Shown piece after piece: positions 32,595 through 41,095 of a stretch of 53,841 nt of DNA. Origin of the DNA: CAYVIB01 sp964451365 (GTDB taxonomy: Bacteria > Pseudomonadota > Gammaproteobacteria > Pseudomonadales > Cellvibrionaceae); the NCBI GenBank assembly GCA_964451365.1, contig CAYVIB010000034.1, forward strand, positions 1 through 53,841. Reading direction: 5' to 3'. Both the position numbers and the translations under genes were made by a program. How positions within the stretch are numbered: the stretch's first letter is position 1; every line of letters begins with the position of its first letter. The notes beneath the pieces are model-generated. The model ran no database searches and was not told where the DNA came from. It worked only from the letters and a program-made list of their open reading frames with translations.

Positions 32595-34427
32595 TTATTG
32601 TTGTACGACAGGAATACAGACAGTTAGTCGTGTGCCTCGTCCCGGAGCGGAATTAATCTTTAGCGTTCCCTTTAGCGAATCAACTCTTTCACGAATAGAA
32701 ATTAAACCGATCCCCTCAGCTCCCAGTTGATTGTTAAACCCCACGCCGTTATCTCTAATTTGCAAAGTTAAAGATTGAGGAGTGGCAGCTATGCTTATTG
32801 TCGATGCGGTGGCATTAGCGTGCTTCAAAATGTTCGCGATTCCTTCGGACGCAATGCGATACAGTTGGATGCTTGTATATTCGTCTACTTGCGAGAAGTT
32901 GCCATTGCACACGAACTCGAATTTTCCAGTTTCTGTCACTTTGTTTGCATTATCAATTAGTTGACGCACGGCCGTTTCAACACCTAACGTATCAATAACT
33001 TCGGGGCGTAGAGTTCGTACAAATTCGCGGATTTCGTCGTACTTTCCTGCAATAATTTCATTGAGGTTCTTTGCAAGGCTGTGCACTTCGCTATCATTCG
33101 TCGTTTGCATTATCGCCTGGATGTGATATTTGATGGAAACCAGCGTTGCGCTGACGCTATCGTGAATTTCGTTAGCTATGGACTTTCGCTCCCCTTCCAA
33201 AAGATCAATGTAGTGGCGCGATAATTTGCTTTTGTCAGCAGCTGCATGCCTGAATTCTTTTGTTTTGCTTGCAAGAGCCAACGAAAAGAGAAGGGCTTCC
33301 CAAATACCGGCGATTTGCAAGCCATTTTCCACCAGAAAATTCGTTGATACGACTGATAAAACGTTTAGTCCATAAACAACTGCGAAAGGAACAAGAATTC
33401 CCCATCCCAATAAATAATACTTTGCCGGCCTATGACCAGCTTTGAGCGCTACTAATCCGCAAACGATGAGCATAGGCATAACGACAGGGTTTAGGATTAC
33501 AGCTATAAGCAACGTGGTGGATTGATCAAACCAAAAAATTGCTGCCATCGCGAAGACCAAAATAATGTGTTGCAGGTATCGCATAACTTTGTCCAGGATG
33601 GGCTTTAAATCTTTCAAAGAAAGTACGCTGCGACAAAAGAGAATGGCGAGGTGCAATGGTGCAAGCAATAGAACGGCTAAATAATCCAGTGCGGGGTTAA
33701 TTCTGGTGAACAAACCGAGGTACCCATTTATGTATGCGAACAGCATGAAAAACGACAACATATATGACACGTAGTACAGATACGACCGATCCTTGATCGA
33801 ATAGTACAGAAAGAGGTTGTATAAAAGTAAGGCCAAGAGGGCACCATAAAAAAGCCCATAAAGGAAATTGCTGGTGCTGCTAAATTCTATTAATGACTTC
33901 CGGGTGTGCCACTGCAAATCCAAGTCAAGCATATTGCCACCGCTGTTTACTCTTAAGAAGTAGGTGGAAATATCGGTCGATGGGGTTGGAATTTCAAAGA
34001 TTATCGAGCGTGTGTCAAAGGCGCGCCCTTCGAATCCATGGCTATTTGCGTGTGTTATTTTTTTGTATCTACCACTTTCGGGATAAAAAAGGGTAATGTT
34101 GGAGATGAATTGAAAATTCTGGATGATGTACCAATGTAGCTCCTGGTACTGCGTGAAATCGGCCTCTAAGCGTAACCAATACGTGGACTCAGAGGTGCCG
34201 AGATTTACACGACTTCTTTCAAGTTGGTTAAACGCTGTGTCTGGAAGATTTTGTATCGCGTTAATATCGAGCTCAGAGTGAACATCCTCAAGAAAAGCAA
34301 GATATTCGCCGAAAGGTCCCGTGGTACTATTATTTAAATGCAGTGTATCGGCGAAAATCAGGCTGGATATGCTAAAGAGAGCACATGCGATGACTGTACG
34401 CCCTGCGTTGCGTAATAAATATTCCAT
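32595..34427 (-). CDS. 7TMR-DISM sensor histidine kinase
   Basis: This is a 610-residue membrane sensor kinase. A signal-like N-terminal helix is followed by an extracytoplasmic 7TMR-DISMED2-type beta domain (about 30-180, with STYWLRLEADFTQY and YFLRVNSGGNMLDL). Seven membrane helices (about 185-385) come next. A HisKA_3 dimerisation domain holds the phospho-accepting His in GERKSIANEIHDSVSATLVS near residue 422. The HATPase domain has the N-box IASEGIANILKHANA, the G1 box DNGVGF, and EGIGLISIRERVDSLKG. DISM extracellular domains often bind carbohydrates or small metabolites. The likely partner is the LuxR-type regulator at 36076-36765, across the P450 gene. Confidence 0.9.
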   Translation of the reverse strand: MEYLLRNAGRTVIACALFSISSLIFADTLHLNNSTTGPFGEYLAFLEDVHSELDINAIQNLPDTAFNQLERSRVNLGTSESTYWLRLEADFTQYQELHWYIIQNFQFISNITLFYPESGRYKKITHANSHGFEGRAFDTRSIIFEIPTPSTDISTYFLRVNSGGNMLDLDLQWHTRKSLIEFSSTSNFLYGLFYGALLALLLYNLFLYYSIKDRSYLYYVSYMLSFFMLFAYINGYLGLFTRINPALDYLAVLLLAPLHLAILFCRSVLSLKDLKPILDKVMRYLQHIILVFAMAAIFWFDQSTTLLIAVILNPVVMPMLIVCGLVALKAGHRPAKYYLLGWGILVPFAVVYGLNVLSVVSTNFLVENGLQIAGIWEALLFSLALASKTKEFRHAAADKSKLSRHYIDLLEGERKSIANEIHDSVSATLVSIKYHIQAIMQTTNDSEVHSLAKNLNEIIAGKYDEIREFVRTLRPEVIDTLGVETAVRQLIDNANKVTETGKFEFVCNGNFSQVDEYTSIQLYRIASEGIANILKHANATASTISIAATPQSLTLQIRDNGVGFNNQLGAEGIGLISIRERVDSLKGTLKINSAPGRGTRLTVCIPVVQQ

Positions 34428-34439
34428 TAGCTTCCATTT

Positions 34440-34634
34440 TTAATCTTTATTCTTATCTTTATCTTTTAAATACTCTTCTGGAGAAGAATGATTCTTTCGA
34501 TGAATCCAGACAACCAAGTGCCCAAATGCCATTATTACTGGGTATAAAATCACTTTCTTGATGATGTCGCTGAAAATCACGCCGAAGGAGAGAGATAGCC
34601 CGCCAACCAAAAATAGTAACGCTAGATTTTCCAT
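34440..34634 (-). CDS. Small membrane protein upstream of the sensor kinase
   Basis: This is a 64-residue protein with two hydrophobic segments (LALLFLVGGLSLSFGVIF and VILYPVIMAFGHLVVWI) and a charged C-terminal tail (HRKNHSSPEEYLKDKDKNKD). The ATG at 34634 is chosen because AAAAGG lies upstream of it; an in-frame start at 34688 would add 18 residues. It lies 12 bases before the kinase gene and is probably cotranscribed, so it could be a kinase accessory peptide. No family is recognised. Confidence 0.6.
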   Translation of the reverse strand: MENLALLFLVGGLSLSFGVIFSDIIKKVILYPVIMAFGHLVVWIHRKNHSSPEEYLKDKDKNKD

Positions 34635-34681
34635 GAGTTGAGATACCTTTTGCCACTTGATGGCAATCATAGCACTTTGAA

Positions 34682-34701
34682 ATAGCAATTTACAATGCTA
34701 T
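34682..34701. promoter_or_regulatory. Inverted repeat in the divergent P450/kinase promoter
   Basis: Arms ATAGCA and TGCTAT are separated by 8 bases in the short AT-rich gap between the leftward small membrane gene and the rightward P450 gene. Its position fits an operator for the local response regulator, but this is only positional inference. Confidence 0.35.
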
Positions 34702-34742
34702 AGTTGACCAATTCCTATTGATTAAAAAAGAAGAAGAAATAC

Positions 34743-36107
34743 GTGCCAAATCAAGAAATTAAACCATTTCACCAAGTACCTACTCCAAAGGAAAGATTGT
34801 TCCTGGGAAGTTTTGGTCTCTTCAAGCCAACTGAGTTTCATTTGTTTTTAGCCCGCAAGGCCCAAGAGATGGGGAATATATACAGATTCCATTTACTCGG
34901 TAAGCCGGTAGTCGTGGTTAGCTCTTCCGATGATGTATACCAAATGTTGAAAGACCGGCCCCAGACCTTCCGACGATTGTCGAAAATTGAATCGGTCTTT
35001 AAGGAACTGGGAGTTCATGGGGTTTTTTCGGCTGAAGGTGAGGAATGGAAAGCACACAGGAAAATCTTGAATCCTGCCTTTAAACCCAGTCAGCTAAAAC
35101 GGTTTTTTCCTGTTTTATCCGAATTAACGGAAAGACTCGTGCGGCAGGTTCCTCTGTCCACATCATTTGATTTTCAGGAGTTGATTCGTCGCTATTCGGT
35201 TGATGTAACTACCATGTTGGCGTTTGGGTACGACTTGAACACGTTGGAGTATCCCGACTCCGAACTTCAATCCTGTCTGGATTCCATTTTTCCTCAAATT
35301 AATCGAAGATTACAGGCGCCTGTTCCTTATTGGAAGATATATAAAGGAAAGCAAGATCAACACTTGGAAAAATCCTTGCTAAGAATTCAATCATTAATTC
35401 AAACGCTTGTCCAATCCGCCGAAAAACGGGCATGTGGTCCCGACACATCCGGCGATATTTTAGAATCACTGGTGTCTACAGGCGCATCCTTTGAAAAGCT
35501 GTTTGGAAATGTTGTTACATTACTCCTGGCGGGCGAAGATACCACGGCAAACACCATCGCGTGGACCATATGCTTTTTATGCCGTCACCCGGAGGTCCAA
35601 CAAAAGGTATTCGAGGAAATAGAAACAACTTTACCGATGGAAGGCAAGCTTAGTTTTGACGACTTGGATAATTTTGTCTATTTGGAAGCGGCTCTACGTG
35701 AATCAATGCGGATTAAACCTGTAGCGCCGTTGCTGTTTTTGGAACCAAAAAAGGATGTCGTGGTAAGCGGATATCAAGTTCCAAAAGGAACAATGACTGT
35801 GGTGCTCTTGTCGCAAACTGGCAAGGATGAAAAATTTTTTCCGAACGCGGAAGGTTTTAAGCCAGAACGGTGGTTGATTGAAAGCAGCCAGGCAGAGAGC
35901 AAACTGCACCCTTTTGGAGGTGGACCTCGCCTATGTCCAGGCATGCAACTAGCGTTTGTTGAAATGAAATTAGCGATAGTCGAATTATTGCGAAAATATA
36001 GATTTAGTTTCGGCGCATCGAATGAAGAGGTTTATGAATCGTTTGAATTTACGGTTAAGCCTAAGAACCTATATGTTACGGCTGACCCCAGGATGTTATC
36101 GAACTAG
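34743..36107 (+). CDS. Cytochrome P450
   Basis: This is a soluble-type heme monooxygenase of 454 residues starting at GTG 34743 (AAGAAGAAG upstream). The I-helix oxygen-binding motif AGEDTTANTIAW is near residue 263. The ExxR of the K-helix (RESMRIKP) is near 320. The heme loop FGGGPRLCPGMQLAFVEMKLAI has its Cys near 398. No membrane anchor is seen. The overall style, including the PERW region (FKPERWLIES), is closer to CYP4/CYP102/CYP110-like fatty acid or terpenoid oxidising P450s than to typical short bacterial ones. No ferredoxin or reductase gene is nearby. It overlaps the convergent regulator gene by 32 bases. Confidence 0.92.
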   Translation: MPNQEIKPFHQVPTPKERLFLGSFGLFKPTEFHLFLARKAQEMGNIYRFHLLGKPVVVVSSSDDVYQMLKDRPQTFRRLSKIESVFKELGVHGVFSAEGEEWKAHRKILNPAFKPSQLKRFFPVLSELTERLVRQVPLSTSFDFQELIRRYSVDVTTMLAFGYDLNTLEYPDSELQSCLDSIFPQINRRLQAPVPYWKIYKGKQDQHLEKSLLRIQSLIQTLVQSAEKRACGPDTSGDILESLVSTGASFEKLFGNVVTLLLAGEDTTANTIAWTICFLCRHPEVQQKVFEEIETTLPMEGKLSFDDLDNFVYLEAALRESMRIKPVAPLLFLEPKKDVVVSGYQVPKGTMTVVLLSQTGKDEKFFPNAEGFKPERWLIESSQAESKLHPFGGGPRLCPGMQLAFVEMKLAIVELLRKYRFSFGASNEEVYESFEFTVKPKNLYVTADPRMLSN

Positions 36108-36765
36108 CGGAAATTAAGCCGTGCTCAATAGCCATCATAGTTATCTGCGCGGGCCGTTCAACTCCGAGAAGGTCTTTTATTCTGGCTGTTTCCGCTGTTA
36201 TCGTTCTTTTGTGGAGACTCATAATACCAGCTATTTCTGACTGGGTATTGCCTTGTGCCATCAGGACGAAAATTTCAAGCTGTCGTTTGTTTAGCAGGTT
36301 CTTTGGATTGGCGCTAGTTTTAGGTGCAATACTTAACATCGCCAATTTTTGGGCAATTTCAGGAGGGAGACTCACTTTACCTGAGGCAACCTCTTCAATA
36401 ACGCTAATAAAACGCTCAAGATCAATATTTTTGTTAATAAAAGCCTTCGCCCCGCTGGCATAGGCTTGTTGTATGGTTTCAGGGTGATCGTACTGCGAGT
36501 GCATGATTATTTTTGCATTCTTGTCTAAAAGGATCAGTGTCTTTAGAACGTCCAGTCCTGATTTCAGATTGTCAGCAGTCTTATCGAATCGTATATCCAA
36601 AATAACGATTTCTGGACGAAATTTTTTGTATGACGGAAGGACTTCGGCCATGTTCTCTACTTTAGATACAACTTCATAGCGCCCCGTCTTGGTGAGCAAC
36701 AGCTCCATCCCGCCAGAGAGGATAACCTGATCATCGACGATCATTAATCGAATTTTGTTGTTCAT
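36076..36765 (-). CDS. NarL/LuxR-family response regulator
   Basis: This is a 229-residue regulator. The receiver domain has the acidic pair DD at residues 11-12, the phospho-accepting Asp57 in VILDIRFD, and a K near 107 (AFINKN). A C-terminal LuxR-type helix-turn-helix follows (LLNKRQLEIFVLMAQGNTQ, then EIAGIMSLHKRTITAETARI). The start at 36765 (MNNKIRLMIVDDQ) is preferred over an in-frame codon 27 bases upstream. It is the likely partner of the DISM kinase at 32595-34427 and may control the P450 and receptor genes. Its 3' end overlaps the P450 3' end. Confidence 0.9.
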   Translation of the reverse strand: MNNKIRLMIVDDQVILSGGMELLLTKTGRYEVVSKVENMAEVLPSYKKFRPEIVILDIRFDKTADNLKSGLDVLKTLILLDKNAKIIMHSQYDHPETIQQAYASGAKAFINKNIDLERFISVIEEVASGKVSLPPEIAQKLAMLSIAPKTSANPKNLLNKRQLEIFVLMAQGNTQSEIAGIMSLHKRTITAETARIKDLLGVERPAQITMMAIEHGLISASSITSWGQP

Positions 36766-37223
36766 ATTTAGCTCTGTCTGCAGCAACCACACTAACGAAA
36801 GATTTTACCACAAAGAAGCAATTACACACATAGAGCAAGTGGTGTTAAAAGCCACCATTCGATCCGCTTAGAAGCGTGGAAAACCAACGGATGATCATAT
36901 TATTTCCCAAAAAAGTTGACATTCGTGCCATTTTGGTCCTTTTGCTCTTTGCATTTGATTAGCTTTCATATAGCATCAAAAAATACCACATAATAGTAAT
37001 ATATTTACTCTATATGAGTATTTTTTGCATTATGGCGTCACGCGGGCAGCAAATAAATCAGACGGATTGCAGTAGCTATCGGTACTTTTGTCTCTACCGG
37101 CTGGTCCGGTTTTGAATCGGACGGTGTTTGCTTGGGCAACGGAATTACCTTTGGGTGCATTTTTAAATCCTGAGAGACCACGTACTCAACGTAATTTTTA
37201 GCAAGACAGAGCAAATCTTAAGC
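36766..37223. other. AT-rich non-coding stretch
   Basis: About 460 bases upstream of the regulator and of the next rightward gene. A short palindrome TACTC-TATAT-GAGTA lies near 37008-37022. I see no supported gene here. Confidence 0.35.
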
Positions 37224-37547
37224 ATGGTGAAGATTTTGGATAAGATCAAACGTCTTGAACAATACCAATCGGAGCTAGAAATCTATTTAGCTAAATCAGC
37301 ACCGGAGGCAGTAAGCTCCGCCTTCAAGACGCTTAAGATCAACGAATTAATATTGTTGTATGTAGGCGTTCCAATGTATCCGATTGTCATTGAGCGGCTG
37401 AAATCTCAGTTCGGATTGGATTTGACTGATCATGAGGTGCAGGAACTTTTCAAGGTGAGGCCAAAACCGTGTTGTGACGTTATTCAGGATGATTGCTCTT
37501 TGGTAGGTGAATTAACTGTTCCAACTGACGCACAAGGCCGGAGATAG
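37224..37547 (+). CDS. Hypothetical protein
   Basis: This 107-residue protein is not recognised. The first half is helical and charged (KILDKIKRLEQYQSELEIYLAKS), followed by LKINELILLYVGVPMYPIVIERLKSQFGLDLTDHEVQELF, which looks like a small helical bundle. The tail has a CCDVIQDDC cysteine group. AGAGCAAATCTTAAGC precedes the ATG, so the ribosome binding site is weak. It ends 4 bases before the next gene and the two are probably cotranscribed. Confidence 0.5.
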   Translation: MVKILDKIKRLEQYQSELEIYLAKSAPEAVSSAFKTLKINELILLYVGVPMYPIVIERLKSQFGLDLTDHEVQELFKVRPKPCCDVIQDDCSLVGELTVPTDAQGRR

Positions 37548-37551
37548 CGGA

Positions 37552-37875
37552 TTGCCCTTAACGGTCGAAAAATTTGACCTTTACAGACTAGTGTTTCATA
37601 CGGACGTAATAATAGTGAAGACAAAAAATAATCGAGCGAAAACGACTTTTGACGATGATTCTATTTTTGACGATGATTCTATAAGGGAAGAGTTAATTTG
37701 CTTGGTCTCAAGTGTTTCCCGCGACATTGATCAGGTGGAGTTGAAGGATTTCAAGTACAGGAACGACAGAGAATGGAACGAACTCCGGCGCGCTCTAATG
37801 TGGCAATCATTTCTAAGTAGCGTCGATGCACTGTTAAATGAATACGATGTGAAGGGATCGTGTAAGCTTCTTTAA
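37552..37875 (+). CDS. Hypothetical protein with an internal 18-bp duplication
   Basis: This is a frame of 107 residues from a TTG at 37552, with GGAG about 9 bases upstream. The product is not recognised. An 18-base tandem duplication at 37648-37683 encodes FDDDSI twice. The rest is a mix of beta-like (LYRLVFHTDVIIVKTK) and helical (EWNELRRALMWQSFLSSVDALLNEY) segments. The duplication keeps the frame open. It follows the previous gene by 4 bases. Confidence 0.45.
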   Translation: MPLTVEKFDLYRLVFHTDVIIVKTKNNRAKTTFDDDSIFDDDSIREELICLVSSVSRDIDQVELKDFKYRNDREWNELRRALMWQSFLSSVDALLNEYDVKGSCKLL

Positions 37876-38108
37876 AAGGTAATATAAGCCACTCATGTAA
37901 GTTGAGTCTCTGATTAGAAATAGGCTGGTCTTGGTTCTTAATCTGTCTTTGAAGACGTATTTGGCATTTTTTTGAAGGAGGGGATTGCAAACCAATATGC
38001 CGGTTTTGTGCATTTGTGCCGAAAAAAATAACGAAAATGTCCGGATGTTTTAGGCCGGGACCTGAGATTATGGCGGACTACCGAACCCGACACAATAAAG
38101 AGGATAGG

Positions 38109-38651
38109 ATGTTTCCCGATATAAAGCCACCGTTTAGCGATGTAGAACGCTTACTGGCCGATTTTTCTGCGGTACAAACACTTGGTGTCATGTATGACAA
38201 ACTCGATCAATACCGCATTAAAGCGAACAGCATGAACGCTCAATTAATCGGAAGCGCATAATTCATCTCGGCTCGCCGATCACATGCGGAGAGGCGGTGA
38301 TGCTCGCCCCTCTTCTCGATGTGACTGCCATGCTATCATTTCAGGGAAACATAAAGAAGCTATCTTAATTCGCGCTGTAATGGCATGGCTTAAAGTGCTA
38401 TTGATGACCCTGTAAATGGATGTTGGTTACCGCGTGATTGGCAAGACAGGCCATATATGCCGAATTACTTGCGAAAGGCGGTACCACATAAGCGTATTCA
38501 TCACACGCGTTACTATCAATGGATGGGGATTCGAATTAACTATATGAATGTCAGGTCGCCGGAACAGCTTATGTTTGCACTGCGGTTTATCCGTACTTGT
38601 CTACAAAGCGGTGCTGTTCCACCAGAAGTTGTACCACAAACAGGGCGATAA
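38109..38651 (+). pseudogene. AHH-family nuclease toxin gene, frameshifted
   Basis: Three frames read in turn give one protein. The first, 38109-38261, starts with ATG after AAAGAGGATAGG and encodes MFPDIKPPFSDVERLL and on. The second, about 38263-38395, reads RPSSRCDCHAIISGKHKEA and then IRAVMAWLKVL. The third, about 38397-38651, reads AIDDPVNGCWLPRD, then AVPHKRIHHTRYYQWM and a C-terminal helix. The order (H near A/C-H, then NG.WLP, then H..IHH..YY) is that of AHH nucleases of the HNH/ENDO VII superfamily found as polymorphic toxins. Two frame changes make it unlikely to be active. An Imm11-type gene follows 3 bases later. Confidence 0.65.
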
Positions 38652-38654
38652 ACT

Positions 38655-39273
38655 ATGTTATATACTTTGCTTACGAATTCAAACTCCTATCTCGACCCAC
38701 TTATCGATGTTGAGCAGATAGACAGGCTTGTGGGTGAGGTCAGTGACGAAACCATTGAACTGCATATTGAACTGAATAACGCCCCCCCGCTCATTCAAGG
38801 ACGTGTTCAAAGAGCCTCTAAATGTGACTTTTCCAAAAGGTACACAAGAGCAGCAGGGTTGCATAATTCCTGAAATCGCGGTTTTTGAAGGTCGACTCTT
38901 TTTAAACTTACGAGCCTATGAGGTACTAAAACCTCTCATTGAAAATGATGGTGAATTTCTTCCCGCGATTTACGAAAACGGTGAGGCTTATATATTCACG
39001 CCGATGAATGTAGCTGAAGATGCAGATGCGCTTGATACTACCTTGACTCGCCAAAACTCATGGAGAGACTTGGAAAACCTAGTCATTCGCGAAGACAAGA
39101 TTCATGGCTGGTCGATATTCCGGACGAAAATAGAGAATTACAGGGACTTACATTGCCAAGAGATCATCAAAGAAGCGGTAGAGAAAGAACAACTGCAAGG
39201 GCTATACATTACCTCTGATTTAGGGCGTATTTTCCCTTGTGAACGCAGTGATGCTGCAGGACTAGATGGATAA
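38655..39273 (+). pseudogene. Imm11 (DUF1629)-type immunity gene, frameshifted at a C7 tract
   Basis: The first frame (38655-38873) encodes MLYTLLTNSNSYLDPLIDVE and on to LNNAPP. A run of seven C at 38782-38788 then separates it from the second frame. That frame is open from about 38782 to 39273 and continues RSFKDVFKEPLNVTFPKG, then ALF-type beta segments, LPAIYENGEAYIFTPMN, a central NSWRDLENLVIREDK and LYITSDLGRIF. The layout matches the DUF1629/Imm11 immunity family, which accompanies polymorphic toxins. One fewer C would restore a single protein of about 205 residues. It begins 3 bases after the AHH toxin remnant. Confidence 0.65.
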
Positions 39274-39290
39274 TCCCTTCCGACATTTTT

Positions 39291-39868
39291 CCGACAATAG
39301 TACGACTTTGCTACCTTATCCAGCAACTTGATGGCGTGGAGTGGGAGCCGGTGGCGTTGTCCGACATGCGGATTCCCTCCCGTGTCGGTAATACCACACG
39401 GGTAGTTGAACTGCCCAACGGCGATTTTTTCGAAACCGGGGATATCGATGGGCTACTGGCAAAACATCGCCCCGGATCTCCTCTTTTTAATTCCCACCAC
39501 TGGGAAAGCAAATAAAGTTTATTGCGGCGGCGGTTATTTTCACGGTTGCCGGTGGCTTTGTTTTGTTTGCCTACGGCATTCCGCTGGCGGCAAAAGAGCT
39601 GGCAATGGCATTACCTTCCAGTTATGTGACGATGCTGGCGGACGGCACCCTCGACAACCTGGATAAGGGATTTTTTGACCCCACCGAAGAGAGGATAATG
39701 CGGTTTAAAGAGGCTTCTCCGGTTGGAAATAATTCTCGGCTGGATTTCTCCGCAAAACTGAACACAGCCCGCCAATCAACCTATCTTTTTTCGGTGTTGC
39801 ACAATTCTCCCGGGTTTTCCCCAAACGCCTTTTTGAACGCCAGGCAAAAATTCGACGAGTGCCTGTAA
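39291..39868 (+). pseudogene. Truncated M48-like metallopeptidase N-terminal region
   Basis: A frame without a start (about 39291-39515) encodes DGVEWEPVALSDMRIPSRVG, then TTRVVELPNGDFFETGDID. After a frame change near 39512 it continues FIAAAVIFTVAGGFVLFAYG, IPLAAKELAMALPSSYV and LADGTLDNLDKGFFDPTEER. This is the N-terminal and membrane part of a membrane-linked M48 family protein. The HExxH catalytic domain is missing; after about 39720 the frame runs into the antisense of the AraC gene. The gene is thus cut at both ends and frameshifted. Confidence 0.6.
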
Positions 39869-40800
39869 CCCGCCATAAAAGCCGCCTCGCCAATGGTTAC
39901 GCCCCGCCGGCAAATCGCTTCGCGCGCCGCCATCAGGCGCTGGGTGCGGATGTAATTCATTACGGTTGTGCCATAGTGGAGTTTGAACATGCGCTGCAAT
40001 TTACTGGTGCTCATATTCAGTTGCGCTGCGATCCCGGACAGGCTGACGTGGGCTTTCGGTCCCTGTCGCGCCAGGACTTCGTTGATGTAATGCCGCACGC
40101 GCGCGGCCGGGTGAATTGCCGGTGTGCCGGTTGCGGAAAAGCATAACTGCTCCGAAACAAGTGTCATCAAACTGGATTGCACCAGCAGTAAAACGGCTGC
40201 TTCCTGCGTCAATGACATACCGGCATTGCCCGATTCCGCTAGAATTTGACGGCAGGCGCGCACCTGTTCTTCGCCGGGCCGCCAGCGGCAGTGAAAAAGA
40301 TGTTGCTGGAAAACGGCAGTGTGCAGAGGGTTGAATATATCCTGTGCGGTAATTCTTTGTGCACATGCGGGCGTCAGGGTAACGACAATTTTTTCCTGGT
40401 AGCTGCCGGCGAGCAGGTGGCGCCCGAACTTTGTCGCTTGGGTAAGGTTGAAGGCGAGGGCTACGGGGGAATCGTGGGTCGCCCGCAGCTTGAATTGCGT
40501 ACCATCCAGGGAAAACCGCACCAAACCACACAACAGATAGACCAGCACCAGTCCGGGCGGCAGCACCGTTTGCACATCGCACGACTGGACCTCGGCGTGC
40601 CGGCAACACTGTAATTGAATACCGCTAAGTCCTTCCGTGGTGGTCAGCGTGCCGCGTACCACCGGCTGATCCCGGTGAATACCGCCGGCAATTTTTATCT
40701 CCAGGCCCGACGCCGCATTTTGCCGAACAATCTGGCCACCCGAAACTGGCGTGTCGATGCCGGTGTGACTAAAACGCATATCTGCTTGCACGTACTTCAT
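39781..40800 (-). CDS. AraC-family regulator of the catecholate siderophore operon
   Basis: This is a 339-residue transcription factor. The C-terminal 100 residues carry two helix-turn-helix motifs (LSGIAAQLNMSTSKLQRMFK and ITIGEAAFMAGYRHSSNFCL style: TIGEAAFMAGYRHSSNFCLA) with the FKKAFGENPGEL end of the AraC family. The long N-terminal domain (about 1-230) is of the type that binds siderophores in PchR/YbtA/AlcR-like regulators, but no specific ligand residues can be named. It is divergent from the isochorismate synthase gene, with a Fur-like box between them. It may respond to a ferric siderophore. Confidence 0.85.
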   Translation of the reverse strand: MKYVQADMRFSHTGIDTPVSGGQIVRQNAASGLEIKIAGGIHRDQPVVRGTLTTTEGLSGIQLQCCRHAEVQSCDVQTVLPPGLVLVYLLCGLVRFSLDGTQFKLRATHDSPVALAFNLTQATKFGRHLLAGSYQEKIVVTLTPACAQRITAQDIFNPLHTAVFQQHLFHCRWRPGEEQVRACRQILAESGNAGMSLTQEAAVLLLVQSSLMTLVSEQLCFSATGTPAIHPAARVRHYINEVLARQGPKAHVSLSGIAAQLNMSTSKLQRMFKLHYGTTVMNYIRTQRLMAAREAICRRGVTIGEAAFMAGYRHSSNFCLAFKKAFGENPGELCNTEKR

Positions 40801-40848
40801 ATCAAAACATCCTGGCGCGGCGGGGAAGGTCGCAATAAAATTCTAAGT

Positions 40849-40867
40849 GTAAATATTTCTCATTATC
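40849..40867. promoter_or_regulatory. Fur box between AraC regulator and catecholate operon
   Basis: On the minus strand GATAATGAGAAATATTTAC matches the Fur consensus at about 14 of 19 positions, including the first eight. It is 49 bases upstream of the regulator start and about 230 bases before the isochorismate synthase start. It could control one or both directions. Confidence 0.55.
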
Positions 40868-41095
40868 ATTTGCAAGGCGCGGCTGTTCCACATGTGAAAC
40901 ATGCCTCGGTCGAATTGAGTAGTGCTGGAGTAGTAATAGGTATGAAGTTTGTCCCGGGACTCGGCCGGACCACTCCCCGCTGGTGATTTTTCGCCGCATT
41001 CGAAAGTTAACCGAATCCTCTTTATTGCGGTGGTACCGCGTGTGTCGCCGTTGTTTCGGGTGAATGAGATTTGTTGAATCGAGTTGGGGTTATTA

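Noticed and set aside
37008..37022. A TACTC-TATAT-GAGTA palindrome as an attachment or operator site
   Set aside because: The arms are only 5 bases in very AT-rich DNA and are easily expected by chance.
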